This document shows, piece by piece, positions 1-6,311 of a stretch of 14,994 nucleotides of DNA; the first letter of the stretch is position 1, and the number at the start of each line of letters is the position of its first letter. This stretch comes from CAYWLI01 sp964519535 (GTDB lineage Bacteria > Desulfobacterota > B13-G15 > RBG-16-54-18). The translations under genes were made by a program, and so were the position numbers. The stretch lies in the NCBI GenBank assembly GCA_964519535.1, contig CAZFIR010000103.1:1-14994 (forward strand), given 5' to 3'. The notes below the pieces were generated by a model. It had not been told where the DNA came from. It saw only the letters and a list, made by a program, of their open reading frames with translations, and ran no database searches.

Positions 1-6
1 GATCAT

Positions 7-32
7 GGGGTCAGGTCTATTTTGTTGACATT
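7..32 (+). repeat. Left terminal inverted repeat of the RAYT element
   Basis: This 26-bp sequence begins GGGGTCAGG and ends in TTGACATT. It is the inverted partner of 911-936 (23/26 identical). It contains TTGACA at 25-30, which is also the -35 box of the transposase promoter. Confidence 0.85.
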
Positions 33-53
33 ACAGATTCATCAGGCTATAGT
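25..53 (+). promoter_or_regulatory. Sigma-70-type promoter of the transposase, predicted leaderless
   Basis: A perfect -35 box TTGACA (25-30) is followed after 17 bases by TATAGT (48-53), one mismatch from TATAAT. A start site about 7 bases after the -10 box falls on base 60, the A of the transposase ATG. The six bases between contain no Shine-Dalgarno sequence, so the mRNA would be leaderless. The -35 box lies inside the terminal repeat. Confidence 0.6.
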
Positions 54-59
54 CCTCTT

Positions 60-926
60 ATGGCCCGTCCCCTGCGCATAGAATACCCTGGTGCCGTCTA
101 TCACATCACCTCCCGGGGAAACGAAAAGAGGCCCGTATTCAAAGACGACCAGGACCGGTATGCTTTTCTCGATACCCTTGTAGCGGTGAACAAGCGCTAC
201 CACTGGATATGCCATGCCTACTGTCTCATGGGCAACCATTACCACCTCTTGATCGAGACCCCGGAGGGCAATCTCTCCATTGGCATGAGGCAGCTCAATG
301 GCGTCTATACCCAGTTCTTTAACAAGCGGCACAAAAGAACCGGCCACCTCTTCCAGGGCAGGTATAAGGCCATTCTTATTCAGAAAGACTGCCATCTGCT
401 CGAGGTGTGCCGGTATGTAGTCCTGAATCCTGTCCGGGCGGGGATGGTTGCACGCCCGGCAGAATGGCAGTGGAGCAGTTACCGCGCCACCGCAGGCCAC
501 ACAAGGCAGTCCCCCTGCCTGAGCACAGAGTGGGTGCTCGAACAGTTCAGTGCCACCACGGGGAAGGCCGAAAGGGCATATCGCACCTTTGTCCGAGGGG
601 GGATAGGGAAGGAATCGATCTGGACAGCAGTCAAGGGGCAGGCTATAATCGGCGAAGAAAAATTCGTGGACGGGCTTACTGACTATCTCAGAGGATATAA
701 GGACGTTCCCGAGATCCCGAAGAGTCAACGGTACGTGAATAGATGTGCTCTTGATAAACTATTCACTGAAGATATACTGCAACATCGACAGGATCGAGAC
801 AGAAAGATCGCCGAGGCGGTTGAGCAAGATGGGTATACACAGCGGGAAGTTGCCGACCATCTGGGGCTACACTTTTCTTCTGTGAGCAGGATTATGAAGG
901 GACGTGGCAGGATGTCAAGAAAATAG
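60..926 (+). CDS. REP-associated tyrosine transposase (Y1_Tnp, HUH endonuclease)
   Basis: This is a 288-residue Y1-type transposase of the RAYT branch. Such enzymes nick and join single-stranded DNA at hairpin sites through a catalytic tyrosine and a metal-binding HUH pair. The N-terminus MARPLRIEYPGAVYHITSRG is the usual family opening. The HUH pair is H60-Y-H62 in GNHYHLL, and the likely catalytic tyrosine is Y119 in CRYVVLNPVRAGM. Residues 91-101 carry the familiar HKRTGHLFQGR block. The C-terminus (about 247-282) adds a helix-turn-helix with TQREVADHLGLHFSSVSRI, probably for DNA recognition, so the protein is longer than minimal IS200 TnpA (about 150 residues). No frameshift or missing catalytic residue is seen, so it is probably functional. 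The ATG at 60 has no ribosome binding site and coincides with the predicted transcription start. Confidence 0.93.
   Translation: MARPLRIEYPGAVYHITSRGNEKRPVFKDDQDRYAFLDTLVAVNKRYHWICHAYCLMGNHYHLLIETPEGNLSIGMRQLNGVYTQFFNKRHKRTGHLFQGRYKAILIQKDCHLLEVCRYVVLNPVRAGMVARPAEWQWSSYRATAGHTRQSPCLSTEWVLEQFSATTGKAERAYRTFVRGGIGKESIWTAVKGQAIIGEEKFVDGLTDYLRGYKDVPEIPKSQRYVNRCALDKLFTEDILQHRQDRDRKIAEAVEQDGYTQREVADHLGLHFSSVSRIMKGRGRMSRK
891..918 (-). promoter_or_regulatory. Possible inward-facing antisense promoter in the right repeat
   Basis: On the minus strand the right inverted repeat supplies a perfect TTGACA (918 to 913). After 16 bases it is followed by CATAAT (896 to 891), one mismatch from TATAAT. Transcription would run leftward, antisense to the transposase 3' end. 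Prediction from sequence only. Confidence 0.3.
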
Positions 927-936
927 GCCTGACCCC
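911..936 (-). repeat. Right terminal inverted repeat of the RAYT element
   Basis: Read on the minus strand this repeat begins GGGGTCAGGCCT and ends TTGACATC, matching 7-32 at 23 of 26 positions. It overlaps the transposase stop codon (924-926), so coding sequence and recognition end share bases. Confidence 0.85.
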
Positions 937-948
937 CTTCTAAAAAAG

Positions 949-1926
949 ATGCTTGACATTATCGGAATCGGCGCCTTGAACATAGACCTCATGTACGAGG
1001 TCGACGACCTAGCGGCCCTGCAAAAGGAAGGATGGCCCCTCCATGCAGGGAAAGAAACCTCCCTTCCCGCAGCGGAGTTTCCTCGGTTATTGCAGGAGTT
1101 GAGGGGCAGGGGGACCTTACGGTTTCGCAGCGGCGGCGGATCAGCAGCCAATACCGTCGTGGCCCTGGCCAGGATGGGGTTTGGGGCGGGTTTTTGGGGG
1201 AGGGTGGGGGCCGACGAGGAGGGCGCCCTGATCCTCAGCGATATGGCAGGGGTGGATGTTGCGCAGGTCAAGGCAGGGGGTGTCAGCGGCATCTGCCTGG
1301 TAGTGTTGGATCGGCAACGGGACCGCGCCCTCGTGGTCCAGCCCTATGCCAACGACGACCTGCGCCTTGAGGACCTCGATCTTCCCTATCTCTCCGAAAG
1401 CCGCTACCTCCACCTGAGCGCCTTTGTGGGAGACGGCCCGCTCGATGCCCAGCGACGGCTCATGGAGCTCCTCCCGCCTCAGGTAAAGGTCAGCCTCGAC
1501 CCAGGGGAGCTCTATGCCCAACGGGGCATAGAAGAAGTCCTCCCCCTCATCGAGCATTCATCCATCCTCTTCGCCACGGACCGCGAGATCTGTACCCTTA
1601 CCGATAAAAAGGATTATAAGGCTGGTTGCAGGAAGATCGCCTCCCTGGGGCCTGATGCCGTGGTCTGCAAGATGGGACAGGAGGGGGCATATTGCCTGTC
1701 CCGGGAGGGAGAGATGGCGTTTCGCCCCCAGGGGGAGAGAGCGGTGCTCGACAACACCGGCGCAGGGGACGTCTTCGATGCCGGCTTCCTGGCCGGTCTG
1801 CTCCTGGCAAGATCGCTTGATGACTGCCTGGCCTTTGCCCACCACGTGGCGGCCAAGAGCCTCGGCGGCTATGGGAGGCTGCAGTATCCCAATGCCGGTG
1901 ATCTGCGGGCCTTCAAAGGAGGTTAG
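949..1926 (+). CDS. PfkB-family carbohydrate/nucleoside kinase
   Basis: This 325-residue protein belongs to the ribokinase/PfkB family, ATP-dependent kinases of sugars, nucleosides and related small molecules. The N-terminal strand is LDIIGIGALNIDLM. A glycine-rich substrate-binding motif, GGGSAANT, lies at 62-69, and the second family signature, DNTGAGDVFDAGF, at 268-280, with D274 as the expected catalytic base and GAGD as anion hole. The ATG at 949 is chosen because it begins the conserved first strand. A GTG at 904 would add 15 residues encoded by the transposon end. No Shine-Dalgarno sequence precedes 949, and the RAYT repeat ends 12 bases upstream, so the native leader may have been displaced. 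Substrate is unknown. The formyltransferase follows five bases later, suggesting a shared transcript. Confidence 0.9.
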   Translation: MLDIIGIGALNIDLMYEVDDLAALQKEGWPLHAGKETSLPAAEFPRLLQELRGRGTLRFRSGGGSAANTVVALARMGFGAGFWGRVGADEEGALILSDMAGVDVAQVKAGGVSGICLVVLDRQRDRALVVQPYANDDLRLEDLDLPYLSESRYLHLSAFVGDGPLDAQRRLMELLPPQVKVSLDPGELYAQRGIEEVLPLIEHSSILFATDREICTLTDKKDYKAGCRKIASLGPDAVVCKMGQEGAYCLSREGEMAFRPQGERAVLDNTGAGDVFDAGFLAGLLLARSLDDCLAFAHHVAAKSLGGYGRLQYPNAGDLRAFKGG

Positions 1927-1931
1927 TTAAG

Positions 1932-2735
1932 ATGTCCTTTCAGCTCGGGTGGCTCTCTACGGGAAGGGACGTGGCGGCCAGGCAGCTGCTCCAGGCGGCC
2001 TGGGAGCGGATGAACGCAGGGTTTATCCCCGGCGAGATCGCCTTTTGTTTCTGCGACCGGGAGCGGGGGGAGGCAGAGCAGGGCGATCTCTTCCTGGACC
2101 TCGTCGAGGAATTAGGGTTAGAGGTGATTACCGTTTCCTCCCGCCGCTTTAAGCCGGAGCTCAGAAAGGCAGATCGGGAGCGGTGGCGCACAGAATACCA
2201 CCTGGAGGTGATGGAGAGAATCGCACCCCAGGCATATGACCTCCTCGTGCTTGCCGGCTATATGCTGATCTTGAGCCCCGAGATGTGCCGTCGGTTCCCG
2301 ATGATCAATCTCCACCCGGCCCTTCCCGAAGGGCCCACGGGGACGTGGGAGGAGGTGATCGAGGAGCTGATCCGGCAGCGGGCCGACACCACCGGGGCGA
2401 TGATGCACCTGGTCACCCCGGAGCTGGACCGGGGGCCTGTAGTCGCCTATTACTCCTTCCCCATCCAGGGGGGTGCGTTTGACTCCTTCTGGGGGGAGGG
2501 CGCTGCGGAGCGGGGACCCCTCTTCTGGCTGATCCGCCAGGAGGGGGTGCGCCGCGAGATCCCACTCATCGTCCTCACCTTGAAGGCCCTGGCCGAGGGG
2601 AGGATCCGGATCAAGGATGGTAAAGTCCTGGACAGCAAGGGGAAAGAGCTCGCGGGGCTCTCCCTCACCGAGGAGGTGGAGGAATACCTGAGGGTGCACC
2701 CTGAAACCGGAGGCGACCAGGAAACATCAGACTGA
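1932..2735 (+). CDS. PurN-like formyltransferase family protein
   Basis: This 267-residue protein has the formyl_trans_N fold of GAR transformylase (PurN) and methionyl-tRNA formyltransferase. These enzymes move a formyl group from 10-formyltetrahydrofolate to an amine. The catalytic Asn-His-Asp set is present: N126 and H128 in INLHPALPEG, and D166 in HLVTPELDRGPVV. The sequence after the His is LPEGPTGTWEEVI rather than the LLPAFPG usual in PurN, and the N-terminal loop is LSTGRD, so it is a divergent branch. The acceptor may not be GAR. A strong AAAGGAGGT (1915-1923) overlaps the end of the kinase gene and fixes the ATG at 1932. Tight spacing implies co-transcription with the kinase and probably the HAD gene. 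It could still be the organism's PurN. Confidence 0.8.
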   Translation: MSFQLGWLSTGRDVAARQLLQAAWERMNAGFIPGEIAFCFCDRERGEAEQGDLFLDLVEELGLEVITVSSRRFKPELRKADRERWRTEYHLEVMERIAPQAYDLLVLAGYMLILSPEMCRRFPMINLHPALPEGPTGTWEEVIEELIRQRADTTGAMMHLVTPELDRGPVVAYYSFPIQGGAFDSFWGEGAAERGPLFWLIRQEGVRREIPLIVLTLKALAEGRIRIKDGKVLDSKGKELAGLSLTEEVEEYLRVHPETGGDQETSD

Positions 2736-2771
2736 AGGATTCCAGAAGTCAGCCGTTTATAAGGATTTGAT

Positions 2772-3833
2772 ATGAGGATCTTTGTCACCGATTGTGAGGG
2801 GCCGATCACCAAGAACGACAACGCCATGGAGCTTGCCGCCTATTTCATACCCCAGGGGGTGGGCCTTTTCGCCCTGCTGAGCAAGTACGACGATTACCTC
2901 GCATATGTGGAGAAGCGCCCTGGCTATAAGGCCGGCGACACCCTGCGCCTCATCCTCCCCTTTCTCAAGGCCTTCGGCGCGACGGACGAGCGGATCGAGG
3001 AGTACTCCCGTGCCAACATCCTCCTGATACCCGGCGCCGAGGAGACTCTGCAATTCATCAGAAAAAGGATGCCCGCCTTTATCATCAGCACCAGCTACGA
3101 GCCCTATATCCGGGCCCTCTGTGAGGTCATCCATTTTCCCTCCCAGGATGCGTACTGTACCGAGCTTGTGCTTGACCGCTACCCCCTGCCTGCTGAGGAG
3201 GAGGGATACCTGCGAAAGGTAGCTGGGGAGATCTCCCACATGCCGATGATCGAATGGGGGGAGGGTGCCGCAGGGCTTGCGGACCTCTCCCCGCAGTCGA
3301 AGGAGCCGATCCAGCGGCTCAACCAGATCTTCTGGGAGGAGATGACCGGGATGCGGATCGGGAGGGTCTTGGAAGAGGTGGACCCCATTGGGGGCGAGGG
3401 AAAGGCTGCGGTCGTGCAAGATATTATGCAAAGGACCGGCTCGGGGACCTCCGAGATCATTTACGTGGGGGACAGCATCACCGACCTCCAAGCCCTGGCG
3501 ATGGTCAAAAAAGGAGGAGGGCTGGCCGTCTCCTTCAACGGCAACGCCTATGCCATTCAGGGTGCTCAGGTGGCCTGTCTGGGAAAGGACACGGGGATCA
3601 TCTCCATCATGGCCAAACTCTTCGCTGAGGCGGGGACAGAGGGGGTGTTTGCTACCCTGCCCCAGTGGGGTGAGGCAACACTGCGGTCTGCAGGGGTAGA
3701 TGAGGAGCTGTTGGCGCACCTCACCGATGCCGAGGCAGGGGAGATCACCCGTGACAATCGATCCCTCTGGATTGAAAAGAGCCGGCAGTTCCGCACACAG
3801 GTGCGGGGTGTCCTCATCGGGTCCCTCGGGTAG
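2772..3833 (+). CDS. HAD-superfamily phosphatase, archaeal/EhaR-like type
   Basis: This 353-residue protein is a HAD hydrolase. Motif I is at 7-11, DCEGP, with nucleophile D7. The usual second Asp two residues on is Glu (E9). Motif II is S106/T107 in IISTSYE, the motif III lysine is probably K211 in GGEGKAA, and motif IV is GDSITD with D234 and D238. The long insert between motifs I and II is a cap domain. The DCEGP start and the length resemble the HAD group annotated in methanogens as energy-converting hydrogenase A subunit R. No hydrogenase genes are present here, so that name should not be carried over. Substrate is unknown. AAGGA (2761-2765) lies seven bases before the ATG. It follows the kinase and formyltransferase by 36 bases. 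Confidence 0.82.
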   Translation: MRIFVTDCEGPITKNDNAMELAAYFIPQGVGLFALLSKYDDYLAYVEKRPGYKAGDTLRLILPFLKAFGATDERIEEYSRANILLIPGAEETLQFIRKRMPAFIISTSYEPYIRALCEVIHFPSQDAYCTELVLDRYPLPAEEEGYLRKVAGEISHMPMIEWGEGAAGLADLSPQSKEPIQRLNQIFWEEMTGMRIGRVLEEVDPIGGEGKAAVVQDIMQRTGSGTSEIIYVGDSITDLQALAMVKKGGGLAVSFNGNAYAIQGAQVACLGKDTGIISIMAKLFAEAGTEGVFATLPQWGEATLRSAGVDEELLAHLTDAEAGEITRDNRSLWIEKSRQFRTQVRGVLIGSLG

Positions 3834-3853
3834 AGGGCAGGTAAAAGAATAGC

Positions 3854-4936
3854 ATGAAAAAAGAGCAATTGTTTAACCTCATATTCCTGGCCGTCGTTAT
3901 CCTCGTCTTTTATCTCCTGTACCGAATTCTTGCCCCGTTCCTGTTGACCCTGGCGTGGGCCGTCATCGTGACTATCCTCTTTTTTCCCCTCTTTAAGGTA
4001 CTCAAGAGGGCCTTCAAACAGCGACGGGGGTTGGCTGCCATAACGATGACCATCATCGTCATCTTTGTCATCATCCTGCCTTCGGGGTTTCTACTGAACC
4101 TCATCGCCAGAGAAGTAGTAGATATATACAACTACAGTGAAGCGTTCGTCAGAGAAGGGAAGCATATAGCCTTTTTCGAGGGGCTCAAGAAGGTGGGACT
4201 CTTCCAGCGCATCTGGGAGGTGTTGGATCGCAACTTCGATATGTCCCAGGTAAACCTCAATACCCTCTTGCTGGACAATCTGAGAAAGCTGAGTGTCTAT
4301 GTGGCCGGCCAAGCCTCCAAGTTCATCAGAAGTTTGTCCACCGGTATCTTTAAATTTTTTCTCATGACCGTAGCGCTCTTTTTCCTCTTCAGGGATGGTG
4401 AGCAGTTTGTGGAGACGATCAAGGCCCTCATCCCCTTTTCCGCCAAGGAGCGGGAGAACATCCTGAAGAGGATGGTCGATATGATCCATGCCACCATTTA
4501 CGGTGGCGTTGTGGTGGCCCTGGTCCAGGGGGGATTAGGGGGATTGGGGTTTCTGATCGTAGGGCTTCCTTCCCCTGCCTTTTGGGGGGCGGTGATGGCC
4601 TTCCTCTCCTTTATTCCCATTTTAGGTGCCTTCCTGGTATGGGTCCCCGCCGTGGTGATCCTCTTTGTTCAGGGGGCCTATCTCAAGGCCGTGATCCTCT
4701 TCGTCTGGGGTACAATCGTGGTGAGTCTCTCGGACAACTTCCTCCGCCCCGTCCTCATCAGCGGGAGGACACGGGTGCATACCCTGTTGCTCTTTTTCGG
4801 CATCTTGGGGGGATTGAAGGTCTTCGGCTTCTTGGGGTTTATCGCAGGGCCCCTTGTCATCACCATCTGTTTGGCCATTATAGACATCTACACAGCCGGT
4901 GCAGACCGCAGGACGAGCGAGAGCGCTCAGGCCTGA
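3854..4936 (+). CDS. AI-2E family transporter (PerM/YdiK-like membrane protein)
   Basis: This 360-residue polytopic inner-membrane protein has the layout of the AI-2E transporter family. Two hydrophobic segments lie near the N-terminus (about 7-29 and 30-50) and a third at about 62-86. A soluble amphipathic region (about 87-160) follows, then further membrane segments. Family-like stretches include the GGVVVALVQGGLGGLGFLIVG region, PSPAFWGAVMAFLSFIP, and a final SDNFLRPVLISGRTRVH. The family name comes from one proposed autoinducer-2 exporter. Other members have been linked to ion or solute efflux, so the substrate here is open. It begins 20 bases after the HAD gene with only a weak ribosome binding site, and probably ends the operon. 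It converges on the phosphatase gene with 19 bases between stops and no evident terminator hairpin. Confidence 0.88.
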   Translation: MKKEQLFNLIFLAVVILVFYLLYRILAPFLLTLAWAVIVTILFFPLFKVLKRAFKQRRGLAAITMTIIVIFVIILPSGFLLNLIAREVVDIYNYSEAFVREGKHIAFFEGLKKVGLFQRIWEVLDRNFDMSQVNLNTLLLDNLRKLSVYVAGQASKFIRSLSTGIFKFFLMTVALFFLFRDGEQFVETIKALIPFSAKERENILKRMVDMIHATIYGGVVVALVQGGLGGLGFLIVGLPSPAFWGAVMAFLSFIPILGAFLVWVPAVVILFVQGAYLKAVILFVWGTIVVSLSDNFLRPVLISGRTRVHTLLLFFGILGGLKVFGFLGFIAGPLVITICLAIIDIYTAGADRRTSESAQA

Positions 4937-4955
4937 AAGGTCACAAGATTACCAT

Positions 4956-5606
4956 TCAAACACTGTAGAGCTTTTGTGCGGGGAGTTCCAGACAGGTGAG
5001 TTTACCCCCGTAGACGGCACCGGTGTCAATCCCGATCTTATTGGGTGCTCTAAAGACCCGCTGCAGGGGCGTGTGTCCGAAGACCACCATCTTGCCAAAG
5101 TCATGGGGAGAAAGGATAAACTCATCCCTTATCCAGATGAGGTCGTGAGGATCTTGATCCTCCAGCGGAATGCCCCCTCGCAGCCCGGCATGCACGAAGA
5201 GGTATTGCTCCGTCTCATAATACAACAGCAGTGAGGTGAAAAAATCGAGGTGTTCTTGAGGGAGCGTGAACTCGCCGTGTTGGGAGTAACTCCTGATGGT
5301 GGCACCGCCGCCGTTGTAGAGGTAGAGGTCATAGTCCTTCCCATTGAGGAGCCACTCGAGGAACATGGCTTCGTGATTCCCTTTGAGGCACCTCAGATGG
5401 GGCAGCTCCGTGCGTAGCTGGAGGATGAAATCAACCACTCCTTTTGAATCGGGCCCGCGATCAATGTAATCCCCCAGAAAGACCAGGGTGTCCCGCTGCG
5501 GGCTCAGCGAGGGTTTGATCTCCTCCATCAACCGCTCCAGATGTGACAGATTGCCATGGATGTCACCGATGGCGAAGAATTTCTCTACTTCCCCTTTACC
5601 CACCAC
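4956..5606 (-). CDS. PPP-family metallophosphatase (serine/threonine phosphatase or Ap4A-hydrolase-like)
   Basis: This calcineurin-like metallophosphatase of about 216 residues has all the metal-binding blocks in order: GDIHG (14-18), GDYIDRGPDS (45-54), GNHE (76-79), VHAG (H139) and GHTP (H178). Its compact size matches bacterial PrpE, lambda-phosphatase and ApaH relatives, which hydrolyse phosphoproteins or dinucleoside polyphosphates. Motifs alone do not separate these. Start choice: a GTG at 5606 lies ten bases after a strong AAGGAGG (5623-5617). The ATG at 5633 has no ribosome binding site and would lengthen the overlap with the upstream gene. The start lies inside the 3' end of the HD-domain gene (22-base overlap), so the two are probably translationally coupled. 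Confidence 0.88.
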   Translation of the reverse strand: MVGKGEVEKFFAIGDIHGNLSHLERLMEEIKPSLSPQRDTLVFLGDYIDRGPDSKGVVDFILQLRTELPHLRCLKGNHEAMFLEWLLNGKDYDLYLYNGGGATIRSYSQHGEFTLPQEHLDFFTSLLLYYETEQYLFVHAGLRGGIPLEDQDPHDLIWIRDEFILSPHDFGKMVVFGHTPLQRVFRAPNKIGIDTGAVYGGKLTCLELPAQKLYSV

Positions 5607-6157
5607 TCTTCGTCTTCCTCCTTGAACCACCATGCTGACAGATCGGTCTGCAGGATGGCCTCGGCCACTTTCTTGGCCACATCGGTTTGTAACCGCTTGG
5701 CGTTATTACGCAACCACTCATCGGCATAGCGGCTTCCCAGATCCTTGTGTTCTTTGAGTTGCAGCAGCAGTGCCAGCTGGTCGGCATCGTGGGAAAGGAG
5801 GGCCTCCGGCGTCTTGTGGGCGTTGAACTCCGCGATCAGGCCCTTGATCTCCTCGGCAAAGGGGAGCCCTGCGGCCAAATCCTCGGCCGCCCGTTCCTCA
5901 TCCACCTGGACATACTTTTTATACACATAGTTCTGGTCCCCTGTTCGGGCCTCGGGAAGATCATGGAAAAGGCACATCTTGACCACCATGAAAGGGTCAA
6001 CCCCCTCATCCAACTGGGCCAGGACATATCCGATAAAGGCGGTGCTGAAGAGGTGCTCGGCCACCGATTCCTCCCCGGTGCCCAAAAAACGGTAGCCAGT
6101 ACGGGGGGTCCTTTTCAGCATCCCCACCTCAAAGAGAAGATCAGCGATTCTTTTCAC
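5585..6157 (-). CDS. HD-domain hydrolase, YfbR/HDDC2-like 5'-deoxynucleotidase
   Basis: This 190-residue protein belongs to the HD_3 group of metal-dependent phosphohydrolases, which includes YfbR (dephosphorylates deoxynucleoside monophosphates) and eukaryotic HDDC2. Metal ligands are visible as H35 (SVAEH), H65-D66 (LFHDLPEA) and D124 (LSHDADQL). The E69 after the HD pair and the GD at 73-74 are also typical. The start is GTG at 6157, four bases after a perfect AAGGAGG (6168-6162). A TTGACA-16-TATCTT promoter lies upstream. The downstream phosphatase gene begins inside its 3' end. Together the pair could act in nucleotide pool cleaning. That is inference from family and position. Confidence 0.88.
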   Translation of the reverse strand: MKRIADLLFEVGMLKRTPRTGYRFLGTGEESVAEHLFSTAFIGYVLAQLDEGVDPFMVVKMCLFHDLPEARTGDQNYVYKKYVQVDEERAAEDLAAGLPFAEEIKGLIAEFNAHKTPEALLSHDADQLALLLQLKEHKDLGSRYADEWLRNNAKRLQTDVAKKVAEAILQTDLSAWWFKEEDEEWWVKGK

Positions 6158-6189
6158 GCGTCCTCCTTATTTCGATTCAATTCCTCTTT

Positions 6190-6217
6190 AAGATATACCA
6201 CCCCTGGATTTTGTCAA
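6190..6217 (-). promoter_or_regulatory. Promoter for the HD-hydrolase/phosphatase pair
   Basis: On the minus strand a perfect TTGACA (6217-6212) is followed after 16 bases by TATCTT (6195-6190), four of six matching TATAAT. The predicted start lies about 25 bases upstream of the GTG at 6157. Confidence 0.5.
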
Positions 6218-6258
6218 CTTCGCATAATTTCGGCCCCGATGGGAGAAGGCCTGTTTAT

Positions 6259-6287
6259 TTGTCTTTTCCCTTCGGTTGTGGTATAAG
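6259..6287 (+). promoter_or_regulatory. Promoter for the SDR/SPT-like/acyltransferase operon
   Basis: TTGTCT (6259-6264, four of six) and TATAAG (6282-6287, five of six) are separated by exactly 17 bases. The predicted start site near 6294 is about 18 bases before the SDR ATG. It is divergent from the 6217-6190 promoter in a 154-base intergenic space. Confidence 0.5.
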
Positions 6288-6311
6288 AATCTACTCTTCA
6301 GTTCAAAGGGG

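Larger units (their letters stand above)
7..936 (+). mobile_element. RAYT-type (IS200-like) single-gene element with terminal inverted repeats
   Basis: A 930-bp unit is made of one Y1-transposase gene between two 26-bp inverted repeats, 7-32 and 911-936. Comparing the left repeat with the reverse complement of the right gives 23 of 26 identities, with mismatches at repeat positions 10, 18 and 26. The outer ends read GGGGTCAGG inward from both sides. The right repeat runs through the last four codons and the stop of the transposase. No clear target-site duplication is visible, as expected for HUH enzymes, which use single-stranded DNA. The kinase gene starts 12 bases beyond the right end. Whether the unit is mobile or a domesticated RAYT with its REP-like sites cannot be told from one copy. 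Confidence 0.75.

Noticed and set aside
42..728. 228-residue open frame on the minus strand
   Set aside because: It lies opposite the transposase, which has clear family motifs. The antisense frame has no recognisable motif.
904..948. GTG start giving a 340-residue kinase
   Set aside because: The extra 15 residues are encoded by the transposase end and its repeat. The PfkB fold begins at the ATG at 949.
2118..2699. 193-residue open frame on the minus strand
   Set aside because: It is antisense to the formyltransferase and shows no family feature.
2757..3719. 320-residue open frame on the minus strand
   Set aside because: It is antisense to the HAD phosphatase, whose catalytic motifs are all intact. 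Long antisense frames are common in GC-rich coding DNA.
4937..4955. Terminator between the convergent AI-2E and phosphatase genes
   Set aside because: The 19-base gap has no stable hairpin or T-run on either strand.
4899..5234. Plus-strand open frame after the AI-2E gene
   Set aside because: It overlaps the phosphatase antisense, and the translated sequence has no known pattern.
6241..6266. Possible degenerate solo copy of the RAYT end, with AGGCCT and TTG-C at the right offsets
   Set aside because: Only 17 of 26 positions match the right repeat. A match of that quality is about what chance gives somewhere on both strands of a 15-kb window.
5747..6286. 179-residue plus-strand open frame
   Set aside because: It is antisense to the HD hydrolase, which has all metal ligands and a strong ribosome binding site.
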